Positions 18,048-26,217 of a stretch of DNA of 64,000 bases are shown here, piece by piece. The notes below the pieces were generated by a model. The model saw only the letters and a list, made by a program, of their open reading frames with translations, did not search any database and was not told the origin of the DNA. Each line of letters opens with the position of its first letter. Positions within the stretch are counted from its first letter, which is position 1. The stretch is from DATFVA01 sp963745945. GTDB taxonomy: Bacteria; Bacteroidota; Ignavibacteria; Ignavibacteriales; Ignavibacteriaceae. The translations under genes were made by a program, and so were the position numbers. The stretch is from NCBI GenBank assembly GCA_963745945.1, contig CAVUZG010000004.1, positions 1,612,001-1,676,000 of the forward strand, given 5' to 3'.

Positions 18048-19138
18048 TTTTGTTTTATCTAATTTTGACTGTCATTCTACCGGCAACGGTGGTTGTCATA
18101 TATAACTATTTTTCTGCACCTGTTTTAAAATATTCACCAACAGATAAACAATCTAATGACTTAATTTCTGTTTTAATCCCTGCAAGAAATGAAGAACAAA
18201 ATATTGAGAAATGCTTACGTAGCGTACTTAACCAGACTTTTAACAATCTTGAAGTAATTGTTCTGGATGATGAATCAGTAGACAGCACTTATAAAAGTGC
18301 AAAACGTTTTGAGGCAATAGATAAAAGGATAACTGCAATTAAAGGTGAACTATTGCCTAATACTTTTACCGGCAAAAACTGGGCTTGTCATCAATTATCA
18401 GCTATTGCAAAAGGTGAATACTTACTTTTTATGGACTGTGATGTTGAGCTTGAGAGAAACGCGATCTCAATAGCAATAAATGAGATGAAAAATAATAATC
18501 TTAAACTTTTATCAGTTTTTCCCACTCAGAAAATATTATCATTCGGCGAGTGGCTGATTGTTCCATTAATGAATTGGATACTTTTAACATTTCTTCCGCT
18601 GAAATTTATCAATTCAACCGATTCGAAATATTTAACTGCTGCGAACGGACAATTTCTTCTATTTAAAAGTGATACTTATAAAGCAATTGGGGGACATCAA
18701 TTCTTAAGTAATTCTGTTGTTGAGGATATGGAATTTGCGAGAAAACTTAAAAAAGAAAGGTATAAGATAAAAACTTACCTTGGTGGAGATATGGTTTATT
18801 GCCGGATGTATAATGATTTTGATTCTTCTTTCAAAGGATTTTCCAAAAATTTTTATCCCGGTTTTAATATCAGTCCTACAGCATTTTTATTTTTAATAAT
18901 TTGTTTGGTCATTTGCTTTCTACTTCCCTTCTATTTAATCATTTATAATAATATTTTCATTTCAACAATACTTCTGATATTAGCCCAAAGAATAGTCATT
19001 TCAAAAAAGAGCAAACAAAATATCCTGATAAATTTTTTACTTCATCCTTTTCAAATAATATTTGTTTTTATATTGGGCATTAATTCAATAATAGTTACAA
19101 AAACAAAAAACAGAATCTGGAAAGGCCGCAGATTTTGA
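18044..19138 (+). CDS. Membrane glycosyltransferase family 2 (CruG/CrtQ-like carotenoid glycosyltransferase)
   Basis: 364 residues with one N-terminal membrane helix, a cytosolic GT-A domain (about 40-260) and two to three C-terminal helices. Catalytic features are ISVLIPARNEEQNIEKCL, VLDDESVDST, the DxD-type FMDCDVELE and the acceptor-base VVEDMEFARKLKK. This GT2 layout is shared by CruG (2'-O-glycosylation of myxol) and staphylococcal CrtQ. Neighbouring CruF makes the tertiary hydroxyl, so transfer of a sugar to the carotenoid is likely. Donor sugar unknown. Overlaps its neighbours by four bases on both sides. Confidence 0.82.
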   Translation: MILFYLILTVILPATVVVIYNYFSAPVLKYSPTDKQSNDLISVLIPARNEEQNIEKCLRSVLNQTFNNLEVIVLDDESVDSTYKSAKRFEAIDKRITAIKGELLPNTFTGKNWACHQLSAIAKGEYLLFMDCDVELERNAISIAINEMKNNNLKLLSVFPTQKILSFGEWLIVPLMNWILLTFLPLKFINSTDSKYLTAANGQFLLFKSDTYKAIGGHQFLSNSVVEDMEFARKLKKERYKIKTYLGGDMVYCRMYNDFDSSFKGFSKNFYPGFNISPTAFLFLIICLVICFLLPFYLIIYNNIFISTILLILAQRIVISKKSKQNILINFLLHPFQIIFVFILGINSIIVTKTKNRIWKGRRF

Positions 19139-19761
19139 AAAGTGACCGCAATACAATTTTTCTTTATGTTGTTTTCTTCGTTGGATTAGTGGGGCACATT
19201 ATTCCATGGATTCGTCCGTATATGCTGCTGCTTACACCGTATGTACTTCTGATAACGGGTATTGTTGTTTTTTATTTCAGTTACCGAAAAGGTAAATATA
19301 AATTTCTGCTCTGGTGTTTTATAATATATGTCTTCACTTTTTTTACAGAGCTTATCGGCACAAAAACCGGAATTATTTTCGGTGAATATATTTATAGAAA
19401 CACCCTGGGACTAAAAGTCCTTGGTGTTCCTTTGGTAATAGGTTTTAACTGGGTGATTGTGATATTAGGAGCTATAACAATTGCTGAGCAAATAGATAAA
19501 AATATTTATTTAACAGCTTTATTAACCGGTACTCTTGCTGTGTTATTCGATCTCGTACTTGAACCTGTAGCCATAAAATTAAATTACTGGGAATGGCTTT
19601 CCGGGGTTATCCCGTTGAAAAATTATTATTCCTGGTTTGGTATTTCGTTTATTGCTTCGTTATTATATAACTTAATTAAAGTTGAAACAAATGAAAGGCT
19701 GCCTGAAAATTATTTTTTCATTCAGTTTATATTCTTTGTACTCTTATCACTATTTATTTAA
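19135..19761 (+). CDS. cruF: Carotenoid 1,2-hydratase, CruF family
   Basis: Adds water to the psi end group of acyclic or monocyclic carotenoids (gamma-carotene to 1'-hydroxy-gamma-carotene). 208 residues, about seven membrane helices. Family signatures are FTELIGTKTGIIFGEYIY, VPLVIGFNWVIVILGA and FDLVLEPVAIKLNYWEW, with conserved acidic residues inside membrane helices. The start is TTG overlapping the glycosyltransferase stop as TTGA, the second such TTG in this operon. It lies directly before the ketolase, eight bases apart. Confidence 0.85.
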   Translation: MKSDRNTIFLYVVFFVGLVGHIIPWIRPYMLLLTPYVLLITGIVVFYFSYRKGKYKFLLWCFIIYVFTFFTELIGTKTGIIFGEYIYRNTLGLKVLGVPLVIGFNWVIVILGAITIAEQIDKNIYLTALLTGTLAVLFDLVLEPVAIKLNYWEWLSGVIPLKNYYSWFGISFIASLLYNLIKVETNERLPENYFFIQFIFFVLLSLFI

Positions 19762-19769
19762 GAAGTTTT

Positions 19770-20438
19770 ATGGGAATAATCATCTCTTTGTTAATCATAG
19801 TTTCATGGGGCGCACATCTGTACTATTGTTTATGGTTTTTCCCTTTAGATTTCACAAATCCTTTGCTCTATTTTCACATTATTTTTCAGGGTTATCTCTA
19901 TACCGGACTCTTTATAACTGGTCATGATGCAATGCATGGAAATATATCCAATAGTAAAACAGTTAATGATATTTTCGGCAGACTATCTTCATTTCTTTTT
20001 GCCGGGCTTTCATACAATAAATTGTTGGCAAATCATTATAAGCATCATAATAATCCTGGAGAAGTTGATGATCCGGATTTTTATAAAGATTCCCAGAAGT
20101 TCATTGTATGGTGGGCAGTATTTTTATTCCGGTACACTACAATTCTTCAGTTGATAACAATGGCGGTTATATTTAATGTCTTAAAAATCTGGTTTAATGA
20201 AGCATCCATTTTTATGTATTGGGTTATTCCTGCATTTCTTGGAACAATGCAATTATTTTATTTCGGAACTTATCTTCCTCATAAATATCCACATGTTCAT
20301 TCAATGAAACCGCACAATGCCCGGACTCAGAATAAAAATCATTTATGGGGAATGTTATCCTGCTACTTTTTCGGGTATCATTTTGAACACCATGATTCCC
20401 CAGGAACTCCGTGGTGGAAACTTTATAAATTAAAGTAG
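19770..20438 (+). CDS. crtW: Beta-carotene ketolase, CrtW type
   Basis: Diiron membrane oxygenase introducing the 4-keto group on the beta-ionone ring. 222 residues. The four histidine clusters characteristic of CrtW are present: HDAMHGN, HYKHHNNPGEVDDPDFY, FGTYLPHKYPHVHSMKPHNA (with the NAR motif) and YHFEHHDSPGTPWWKL. The DDPDF and PWW(K/R)L stretches separate it from plain fatty-acid desaturases and from CrtZ hydroxylases. Last gene of the operon, ending two bases from the convergent sensor kinase; no hairpin terminator is visible between them. Confidence 0.9.
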   Translation: MGIIISLLIIVSWGAHLYYCLWFFPLDFTNPLLYFHIIFQGYLYTGLFITGHDAMHGNISNSKTVNDIFGRLSSFLFAGLSYNKLLANHYKHHNNPGEVDDPDFYKDSQKFIVWWAVFLFRYTTILQLITMAVIFNVLKIWFNEASIFMYWVIPAFLGTMQLFYFGTYLPHKYPHVHSMKPHNARTQNKNHLWGMLSCYFFGYHFEHHDSPGTPWWKLYKLK

Positions 20439-20440
20439 AA

Positions 20441-21970
20441 TTAGTTTATTGTCTGGAAGGTTTGTTTCTCTATTTCATCAAGAGATTTGAGTAGCTCTGT
20501 TTTGGAAAAGGGTTTTATCAGAAATTTATCTGCCCCGGCGTGAAAAAATTCATCAATTCTTGATTCAATTGATTCACTGGATAAAATAATAATCGGTCTT
20601 TTGTATGGATCATTTTTCTTGAGGTCTTTGCATATAATAAGGCTCTGTGTCCAGAGACTGGGATTAACATCAAAAATAATCACACCATAATTTCCATTCA
20701 AAACGATATCAATTTTAAATTCCCTTATAGAAAATATTTTAACGCTATGCGAATTCTTTAAAAAAGCTTTTATTAATTCATAAGATTCTCCGGTATTATC
20801 CAGCATCAAAATTTCTTTTTTACTTCCAATATTTTTAACTGTCTCTGCATCATAATTAATATTCTGAGATAAAGGAAGTGTAAATGTGAAAGTTGTACCG
20901 ACTCCTTTTATACTATCTACAAGAAGTGAACCGCCAAGTTTTTCTATATATTTTTTTGCAAGTGCTAATCCGAGACCATTACCTTCAAAGTTCCTTCCGA
21001 TATTTAAATCCTCCTGGCTGAATGGTTTGAAAAGATGGTCCATATATTCAGTGGAAATTCCGATACCCGAATCCTTGATTCTACAGATTGCCAGTTCTCT
21101 TTCTTCAAGAATGTCCGTTTCAATTTCTATAAAACCTTTTTTTGTAAACTTCTCAGCATTATTAAGCAGGTTACTAAGGATATTCTCAACACATTGAATA
21201 TCCACATCTACAAAGATTTTTTCTTTTGTAAAATTTGTTTTCAAATCTATATTTTTTTTAGAAACAGTTTCTTTTAAAATGTTAATACTTGATTTTAAAA
21301 TGCCAACCAAATCCACAGTCTGAATATTTAGTTTATAATTTCCTGCTTCCAGCTGTGCAAAATCCAACATTTGTGTAATACTTCTGAAAAGCCTTTCGCT
21401 TCCGCTGTAAAGATTATCAAGATAAATTTTGTCTTCCGGACCAAGTTTGTCTTTTAGGTTTTCTTTTATAATTGAGGAATAACCAAGAATAATATTAAGA
21501 GGTGTTCTCAATTCATGTGAAAGAACATTTAAAAAAGTATTTTTCAATCTTTCAGATTCTTTATTACTGAGTCTTGTTTTTTTAATTTCCTCTTCAGTAA
21601 GCATAGTTTCCGTCTGATCGAGATGGAATAGAACTACATAATCTAATTTATCGAACGAGATGTGAAACAGGTTAGTTATAAAAAAGGGAACGGTAATTTC
21701 TTTGCTTCTTAAAAGAGAATCAGCATAGTTTTCTACAGTAAAATTATTTTTTTCAGAAAGAGCCTTATGGATAATTCCCTGAATTCCGTTTTTCCTTAGT
21801 TCGAAATCTTTAAAGACTGAGTATTCCTTCAGTTCATTTAAATTGTATCCCCACTGCTTACCAAAAGCATTATTAATATAAACTATAGTTCCTTTATCAT
21901 TTATTATCTGAACCGGATGAGGAATGAGATCATAAAAAACAGAAAAATATTTTAAGTTCTTATCTGCCAT
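20441..21970 (-). CDS. Hybrid sensor histidine kinase (PAS - HisKA - HATPase - receiver)
   Basis: 509 residues, no membrane helix, so a cytosolic sensor. The PAS domain (about 8-120) contains PHPVQIINDKGTIVYINNAF. HisKA has phosphoacceptor His152 in LSHELRTPLNIILGYSS. The ATPase domain has N box NLLNNAEKF, G1 DSGIGIS and G2 GNGLGLALAKKY. The C-terminal receiver keeps the acceptor Asp434 (VIIFDVNPS) and the Lys in LIKPFSK, but its first acidic pair is reduced to LDNT, so phosphotransfer may be weak. Seven bases downstream of the GAF kinase gene in the same direction; the two are one operon. No DNA-binding output partner is beside it; the sigma-54 activator at 26.2 kb is a candidate only by proximity. 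Confidence 0.9.
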   Translation of the reverse strand: MADKNLKYFSVFYDLIPHPVQIINDKGTIVYINNAFGKQWGYNLNELKEYSVFKDFELRKNGIQGIIHKALSEKNNFTVENYADSLLRSKEITVPFFITNLFHISFDKLDYVVLFHLDQTETMLTEEEIKKTRLSNKESERLKNTFLNVLSHELRTPLNIILGYSSIIKENLKDKLGPEDKIYLDNLYSGSERLFRSITQMLDFAQLEAGNYKLNIQTVDLVGILKSSINILKETVSKKNIDLKTNFTKEKIFVDVDIQCVENILSNLLNNAEKFTKKGFIEIETDILEERELAICRIKDSGIGISTEYMDHLFKPFSQEDLNIGRNFEGNGLGLALAKKYIEKLGGSLLVDSIKGVGTTFTFTLPLSQNINYDAETVKNIGSKKEILMLDNTGESYELIKAFLKNSHSVKIFSIREFKIDIVLNGNYGVIIFDVNPSLWTQSLIICKDLKKNDPYKRPIIILSSESIESRIDEFFHAGADKFLIKPFSKTELLKSLDEIEKQTFQTIN

Positions 21971-21976
21971 AAATTT

Positions 21977-23278
21977 CTAATTAACCGGTAATGAAAAAAC
22001 TATAGTTGTCCCCTCACCTTTTTTCGATATTTCAATGCTGCCGTTATGCTGATCTATTATACTTTTACAAAGAAATAGTCCATACCCACTTCCTCTTTTA
22101 GTTGGAAGTTCAAAGGGATTACTTAGTTTTTCCTCGGGAAAGCCAGGACCGTTATCCTGTATTTCAACATTAATTTTTGACTCGGAGGAAAAAGTTTTAA
22201 CTTTTATGGTTACGTCCGGACGGGCTTCAGTAGAGTTTGTAAAAAGATGAACAATAAGGTGCTGAATCTGGCTTGAATCATATGTGCATAAAGGGACAGT
22301 ATTAAATTCAGTTTCAAAAGTAACTTTATTAAATTTTTTCATTGGTGATAAATACTTGATAACCGATTGTACGGTTTTGTTTAAATCGCCATGGTCTTTA
22401 TTAAGATTCACAATAGAGGTTTCGAGTAAAACCTGAGCATATTTCTGAATATTCCGAATACTGTCGATGGCAACTTTGGATTTTAGTTTTAACCTGTCGA
22501 AAAATATTGTGTCGATATCTAAATTTTTTGATTCTATATCTTTGTGAGTTTTTTCAATTACTCTCATTAGACTTTCAGTTTCAAGCAGAGCCAGATGAAC
22601 AAGTCCTTGTAATGATTGGCCTATCTCGGAATCTATACTAGACTTCAGAGCTTTTCTTTCAGCAAGAATAAGTTGAGTATTTGCTTCCTGCAAAGCATTG
22701 TATGCATTTATCTGCCCATGATAGAGCTGAGCATTTCTGATTGCAATCGCTGCCTGACCTGCTAAAATTTCAAAAGTGTCAGTAATCTCTCTTACCCGGA
22801 TTTTGTGGAGAAACTTACTGTCCACATAAATTACACCGATTTTTTTGCTTTCTGTGATTAATGGCGAACAAAGAATCGTCTGTAATTCAAGTTTTAATAT
22901 ACTCTTGCTGGGATCATAATTATCGCTTTGTGCGCCTTCAATAAATTTTGATTGCCCTGTGTCGAAAACATCTTCGACTACTGTAGTACTTACTTCAAAT
23001 AAAGATTCGGGTAGTTTATTATCTATAGAATCCAAACCAAGTTTATATTCCAGCTGCCCTGAATTATTTTTTAAAACAATAAATCCGCGTTCTGAATTAG
23101 TAAGTTTTATAGCATTTTTTAAAACAAGTTCCAGCACATCCTCAAGTATTAATGAGCTATTAATACTTTTAACAATATCCAGTATTACTTCCAGATTTTT
23201 TATTTTTTCAACTGGTTCATCTGTTGAAGCAATACTTGCTGACTCGTCCAAATTTTTTTTAAACTCGTTAAATTTCAT
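21977..23278 (-). CDS. GAF-domain sensor kinase with GHKL ATPase but no canonical phosphoacceptor motif
   Basis: 433 residues. A short coil is followed by a GAF domain (about 30-185; LVLKNAIKLTNSERGFIVL, VIYVDSKFLHK, LAGQAAIAIRNAQLYHG). A helical segment (about 200-310) and a HATPase domain follow, with QIQHLIVHLFTNSTEARP, DNGPGFPEEK and GSGYGLFLCKSIID. In the helical segment, where HisKA normally shows H-E/D-x-R-x-P, I see only THKDIE and HLALLE, so the phosphoacceptor is unclear. Soluble. Followed by the hybrid kinase, seven bases apart. Upstream lies a set of TTTAGTTAGTA repeats around a promoter-like box. Confidence 0.85.
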   Translation of the reverse strand: MKFNEFKKNLDESASIASTDEPVEKIKNLEVILDIVKSINSSLILEDVLELVLKNAIKLTNSERGFIVLKNNSGQLEYKLGLDSIDNKLPESLFEVSTTVVEDVFDTGQSKFIEGAQSDNYDPSKSILKLELQTILCSPLITESKKIGVIYVDSKFLHKIRVREITDTFEILAGQAAIAIRNAQLYHGQINAYNALQEANTQLILAERKALKSSIDSEIGQSLQGLVHLALLETESLMRVIEKTHKDIESKNLDIDTIFFDRLKLKSKVAIDSIRNIQKYAQVLLETSIVNLNKDHGDLNKTVQSVIKYLSPMKKFNKVTFETEFNTVPLCTYDSSQIQHLIVHLFTNSTEARPDVTIKVKTFSSESKINVEIQDNGPGFPEEKLSNPFELPTKRGSGYGLFLCKSIIDQHNGSIEISKKGEGTTIVFSLPVN

Positions 23279-23288
23279 TTAAACCTAT

Positions 23289-23335
23289 TACTAACTAAAC
23301 AAAGGTACTAACTAAAAATAGAATAATTAACTAAA
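23289..23335 (-). repeat. Direct repeats TTTAGTTAGTA around a TAnnTTTG box before the sensor-kinase operon
   Basis: Two perfect copies (plus-strand TACTAACTAAA at 23289-23299 and 23306-23316) and a third degenerate copy (AATTAACTAAA at 23325-23335), spaced 17 and 19 bp. Between the perfect copies, on the minus strand, is TACCTTTG (23300-23307), a match to the Bacteroidota -7 element. They end 10 bp before the kinase start at 23278. This arrangement looks like an operator on the promoter; the binding protein is unknown. Confidence 0.5.
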
Positions 23336-23358
23336 AACGGAAATACTCACAATTATTT

Positions 23359-23396
23359 AAAAAACCAGATGCCTAATTCTACAAGAATTAAGCATC
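23359..23396 (-). terminator. Rho-independent terminator after lipoprotein gene
   Basis: On the minus strand a 13-bp stem with one mismatch (GATGC-TTAATTCT against its complement, 23368-23380 with 23384-23396) has a three-base loop. A TGGTTTTTT run follows. It separates the lipoprotein at 23417 from the sensor-kinase promoter. Confidence 0.75.
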
Positions 23397-23416
23397 AATT
23401 GACATATTATTAAAAT

Positions 23417-23968
23417 TTACCTTGCCCAAATGTATCTTGAAAAATGAGTGATTAAAGCGTCTTTAACTTCAAGTATGCCTTTTTCCACATCAACTGTCAT
23501 TTCAGAGTATTGTACTTGATGCGTTGATCCGTCAGGTGCAACATATAGAAATTGAACTTCATTAGGATCAATGCCGGACAAATCCAGACCTGTAAATTTG
23601 AGATCAAACAATAAATTATTTTCAAAATTCATTGATGGTGAAAAATCAACCGAAGCTTCTCCATCATTTATCTGATATCCCATTGTCGCTTCGCCTGAGA
23701 AAGCATTCTTAGGTATCTTCAGTTTTGCTTTTATACTGACTTTTCCATTGGAAGAAATATATGATTCATTTAATTTGATTTGTCCACCCTGGCTACCGAC
23801 AATATCTTCTGTAACAGAAAATAAATTTTCAACATTAGTTGAATTATTGTGCGGCAATTGTATGACTGATTTTTCAGTCGTAACGGGTGAAGTTGGCGTT
23901 GAGTCGAATTGCGAACACCCGGCGATAAGAAGAATAAAAGGAACCAAAAGTACTATTAATTTTTTCAT
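23417..23968 (-). CDS. Lipoprotein A, ZU5-like beta domain (paralogue of 25422-25979)
   Basis: 183 residues from ATG at 23968; a start five codons earlier exists but AGGA precedes 23968. Signal peptide with lipobox LLIAGC. After a Ser/Thr-rich linker the domain reads ITEDIVGSQGG-like, then KLKIPKNAFSGEATMGYQI, then VDFSPSMNF...LLFDLKFTGLDLSGIDP. It ends LITHFSRYIWAR. The G-G, IP-x-AF, F-P-s and terminal H-F-S-Y pattern recalls ZU5-type beta sandwiches. The paralogue 1.5 kb upstream shares LDLSG(I/V)(D/N)P and HFSRYIW near the C-terminus. Transcribed alone from a sigma-54-like promoter and closed by a terminator. Function unknown. Confidence 0.72.
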   Translation of the reverse strand: MKKLIVLLVPFILLIAGCSQFDSTPTSPVTTEKSVIQLPHNNSTNVENLFSVTEDIVGSQGGQIKLNESYISSNGKVSIKAKLKIPKNAFSGEATMGYQINDGEASVDFSPSMNFENNLLFDLKFTGLDLSGIDPNEVQFLYVAPDGSTHQVQYSEMTVDVEKGILEVKDALITHFSRYIWAR

Positions 23969-24024
23969 AACAATCCTATCCATAAAGTAGTTAAATTTAT
24001 TTTGCGACTAACATTCAAGTCACC

Positions 24025-24039
24025 ACAAGTTTTTTGCCA
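24025..24039 (-). promoter_or_regulatory. Sigma-54-like promoter (-24/-12) for lipoprotein A
   Basis: Minus strand TGGCAAAAAACTTGT: TGGCA-N6-TTG with exact -24/-12 spacing relative to the consensus TGGCACG-N4-TTGCW; the final C of the -12 GC is replaced by T. The lipoprotein start lies about 57 bp downstream. The same pattern occurs before the paralogous lipoprotein gene. Confidence 0.6.
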
Positions 24040-24140
24040 GCGAATTAGTTTGTTTTTGATTAAATATCGGGTTTTCAAGGAGGGGTTTCTCGGTAAATTT
24101 TTCAGAAACGAAATAAATACCGGGCTGATTTGGAAGAATA

Positions 24141-25379
24141 TTAACTCAAATCCTGAAGAAATTTCTGAATTCGTTCAATTTCCTCATTGTGTTTGATTGA
24201 TTTGTAATAATTCAAAGCAGAATTGAAGGATATTAAGGCGGCTTCAACTTTTCCCATTTGTTTGTATAAAACACCTAATTCAACTGATGTTTCAGCATGA
24301 TTTAATTTGTTTTCCAATTCATTATTAATTCTTAAACTAGTTTGAAAATAAATTTCCGCCTGGCTAAAATTATTACTCTCTCTTTCTATGATCCCTTTTA
24401 GTTTAAGATTATCCGCTACTGACAACCTGTCGTTTAATTTATAACTAAGTTCAAGTGATTTATCTGAAAAGGCATTTGCCAGAGCCAAATCATTTAGCTG
24501 AATATAGATAAATGCTTTAGTTAAGTAAGAAATGGTAAGGTTTGAAGCATAATTTAATTTATTTGCAAAATTTATACTTTGGTCTATTTCTCCAAGAGCT
24601 AGTTTGTACTCGCCTTTATGTGTGTGCAATAGTCCGAGATTATGTCTTAATTCTATTATCCTGAGTATATTTTTTAACTTATTAAACTTAACTAATGCTC
24701 TATGGAAATAATTATAAGATTCCTCATACGCCCCCATCATTCCATTTACAACTCCAAGATTAATTTCAATCATTCCCATAAGATTGGTGTCATTGGCTAT
24801 ATCAAGATATGATAAACAATTTTCAAAATATTTTTCTGCTTTATCAAGTTTACCATAATCAAGATGAATAACTCCTAAAAGATTTTCACATCGCACATAT
24901 CCTCTGAAATCCTTCTGTTTTTCAAATAAGCGTTTTGCCTTATTAAGAGTTGATATGCTCTTGCCCCACTCAGATAAACGACTGTAGACAGTGGCTAACA
25001 GATATAATCCATGGGACTGAAAAGGGATTAGTTCTTCCTTTTTACTAACCGATTTTATCAAATATTGAAGTAATTCTATTGACGATGGGTATTCACCATT
25101 AACTATTGCTACATCAGATAATTGCAGAACTAAGTCATAGAATTTTGTTTCTTCTAAATTATCAATTGCAAAAGTTATTAAAATATTAATTGAATGCTGA
25201 AATTCAGAGGAAGGAGGAGATGTTTGGGATAATTGTTTCTTATTTAAATTAGTAAGAGAAGATACTAGATTTGCCTCAGAAGGTTTTTTTTTCAAAAGCT
25301 TTTTATACTCAGAAATTTCCTTCTTATTAAAATAGCTTCCTAATATCTTCTCTATTGAGTGTTGTGCTTCTTTATTCAC
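24141..25379 (-). CDS. Tetratricopeptide-repeat protein
   Basis: 412 residues, no signal peptide or membrane helix. About eight TPR units of 34-40 residues run from about residue 85 to the end. Examples are GYVRCENLLGVIHLDYGKLD, NLMGMIEINLGVVNGMMGAY, LRHNLGLLHTHKGEYKLAL and HAETSVELGVLYKQMGKVEA. The N-terminal 65 residues are Lys-rich. The repeat style (HNLGLLHTHKGEY) is close to the TPR region of the giant kinase at 27629, suggesting a shared ancestor or shared ligand. It starts 42 bp after lipoprotein B in the same direction and is probably co-transcribed with it from the sigma-54-like promoter. Confidence 0.85.
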   Translation of the reverse strand: MNKEAQHSIEKILGSYFNKKEISEYKKLLKKKPSEANLVSSLTNLNKKQLSQTSPPSSEFQHSINILITFAIDNLEETKFYDLVLQLSDVAIVNGEYPSSIELLQYLIKSVSKKEELIPFQSHGLYLLATVYSRLSEWGKSISTLNKAKRLFEKQKDFRGYVRCENLLGVIHLDYGKLDKAEKYFENCLSYLDIANDTNLMGMIEINLGVVNGMMGAYEESYNYFHRALVKFNKLKNILRIIELRHNLGLLHTHKGEYKLALGEIDQSINFANKLNYASNLTISYLTKAFIYIQLNDLALANAFSDKSLELSYKLNDRLSVADNLKLKGIIERESNNFSQAEIYFQTSLRINNELENKLNHAETSVELGVLYKQMGKVEAALISFNSALNYYKSIKHNEEIERIQKFLQDLS

Positions 25380-25421
25380 TGTGTTTCAAGATTATACTTT
25401 ACAAGTATACTAAAAAATTAA

Positions 25422-25979
25422 TTACCTTGACCAAATATATCTTGAAAAATGCGACAGATGTGCATTTGTAACAGATAATGTTCCGTTTGCTACATCAACA
25501 GTGATCTGGTCACAATTTATAGGTTCTGTATATGAACCATCATCTGATATATATGCAAAATAAACATCAGATGGATTTACACCGCTCAGGTCCAAACCTG
25601 AAACGGTAGCATTAAGAAGCACTGGTGCATCAAATGATATTGAAGGATTAAAATTGATTTCTGCAAATTCGCTACTATTAGCAACATACAGAACTTTCTC
25701 TCCAGGATATGCATTTGATGGGACATTCAGAGTTGCCTGAACGGTAACTAACCCGGAAGCACCTTGATAGGAACCACTTAACTGAAGATTACCACCAAAA
25801 CTGCCACTAATGTTCTGAGAAGCAGAAAAAGTAGTTTCAGTATTCAGATCAACAGCCTGTGGCATCCTGAACATCTTACTGGTTTTACCATTCTGGGTAG
25901 GCGCTATACTGTTGTTAATATCGGAGCAACCTCCTAACAACAATGCTGCAAAAAGAATGGAAAAAAGAGTTTTTTTCAT
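25422..25979 (-). CDS. Lipoprotein B, ZU5-like beta domain (paralogue of 23417-23968)
   Basis: 185 residues, lipobox LLLGGC near residue 18. The domain starts ASQNISGSFGGNLQL, continues LNVPSNAYPGEKVLYV and NFNPSISFDAPVLLNATVSG, then LDLSGVNPSDVYFAYISDDG, and ends AHLSHFSRYIWSR. It aligns end to end with lipoprotein A. Both keep the G-S-x-GG, (I/V)P-x-(N)AF/Y, F-x-P-S and HFSRYIW elements. Start ATG at 25979 has GAGGGT upstream. Likely at the inner or outer membrane, periplasmic face. Gene followed by the TPR protein. Confidence 0.72.
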   Translation of the reverse strand: MKKTLFSILFAALLLGGCSDINNSIAPTQNGKTSKMFRMPQAVDLNTETTFSASQNISGSFGGNLQLSGSYQGASGLVTVQATLNVPSNAYPGEKVLYVANSSEFAEINFNPSISFDAPVLLNATVSGLDLSGVNPSDVYFAYISDDGSYTEPINCDQITVDVANGTLSVTNAHLSHFSRYIWSR

Positions 25980-26066
25980 AGTACTAACACCCTCTCATAA
26001 TTATGAGTTTGAAAATAGATTTAGTTTTTTACTCCGTGTTGCGCTCACAAGAGTTACATAAATAGA

Positions 26067-26081
26067 CCAATGTTTATGCCA
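26067..26081 (-). promoter_or_regulatory. Sigma-54-like promoter (-24/-12) for lipoprotein B and TPR gene
   Basis: Minus strand TGGCATAAACATTGG: TGGCA-N6-TTG with the exact spacing of a sigma-54 promoter; the -12 GC reads GG. About 88 bp before the lipoprotein start. It lies downstream of the sigma-54 activator gene transcribed in the same direction. Confidence 0.6.
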
Positions 26082-26170
26082 TATCTATTTTCTTTAATTG
26101 AAGTAAAATAGGTTATGTGTGCAGGAAAGATGAATGTAATATTTACCGGTCTAGCTCGGTAAAAATGGGA

Positions 26171-26195
26171 AAGTTGTAAATATTTTTTACAACTT
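26171..26195 (-). terminator. Possible terminator after the sigma-54 activator gene
   Basis: Perfect 10-bp inverted repeat AAGTTGTAAA/TTTACAACTT with a five-base loop, 23 bp after the activator stop; on the minus strand it is followed by TTTCCCATTTTT. The AT-rich stem makes it moderate. A second smaller hairpin (TTTACCG/CGGTAAA, 26142-26163) follows. Confidence 0.45.
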
Positions 26196-26217
26196 ATTTG
26201 AAAATTAACAGGAAGGA

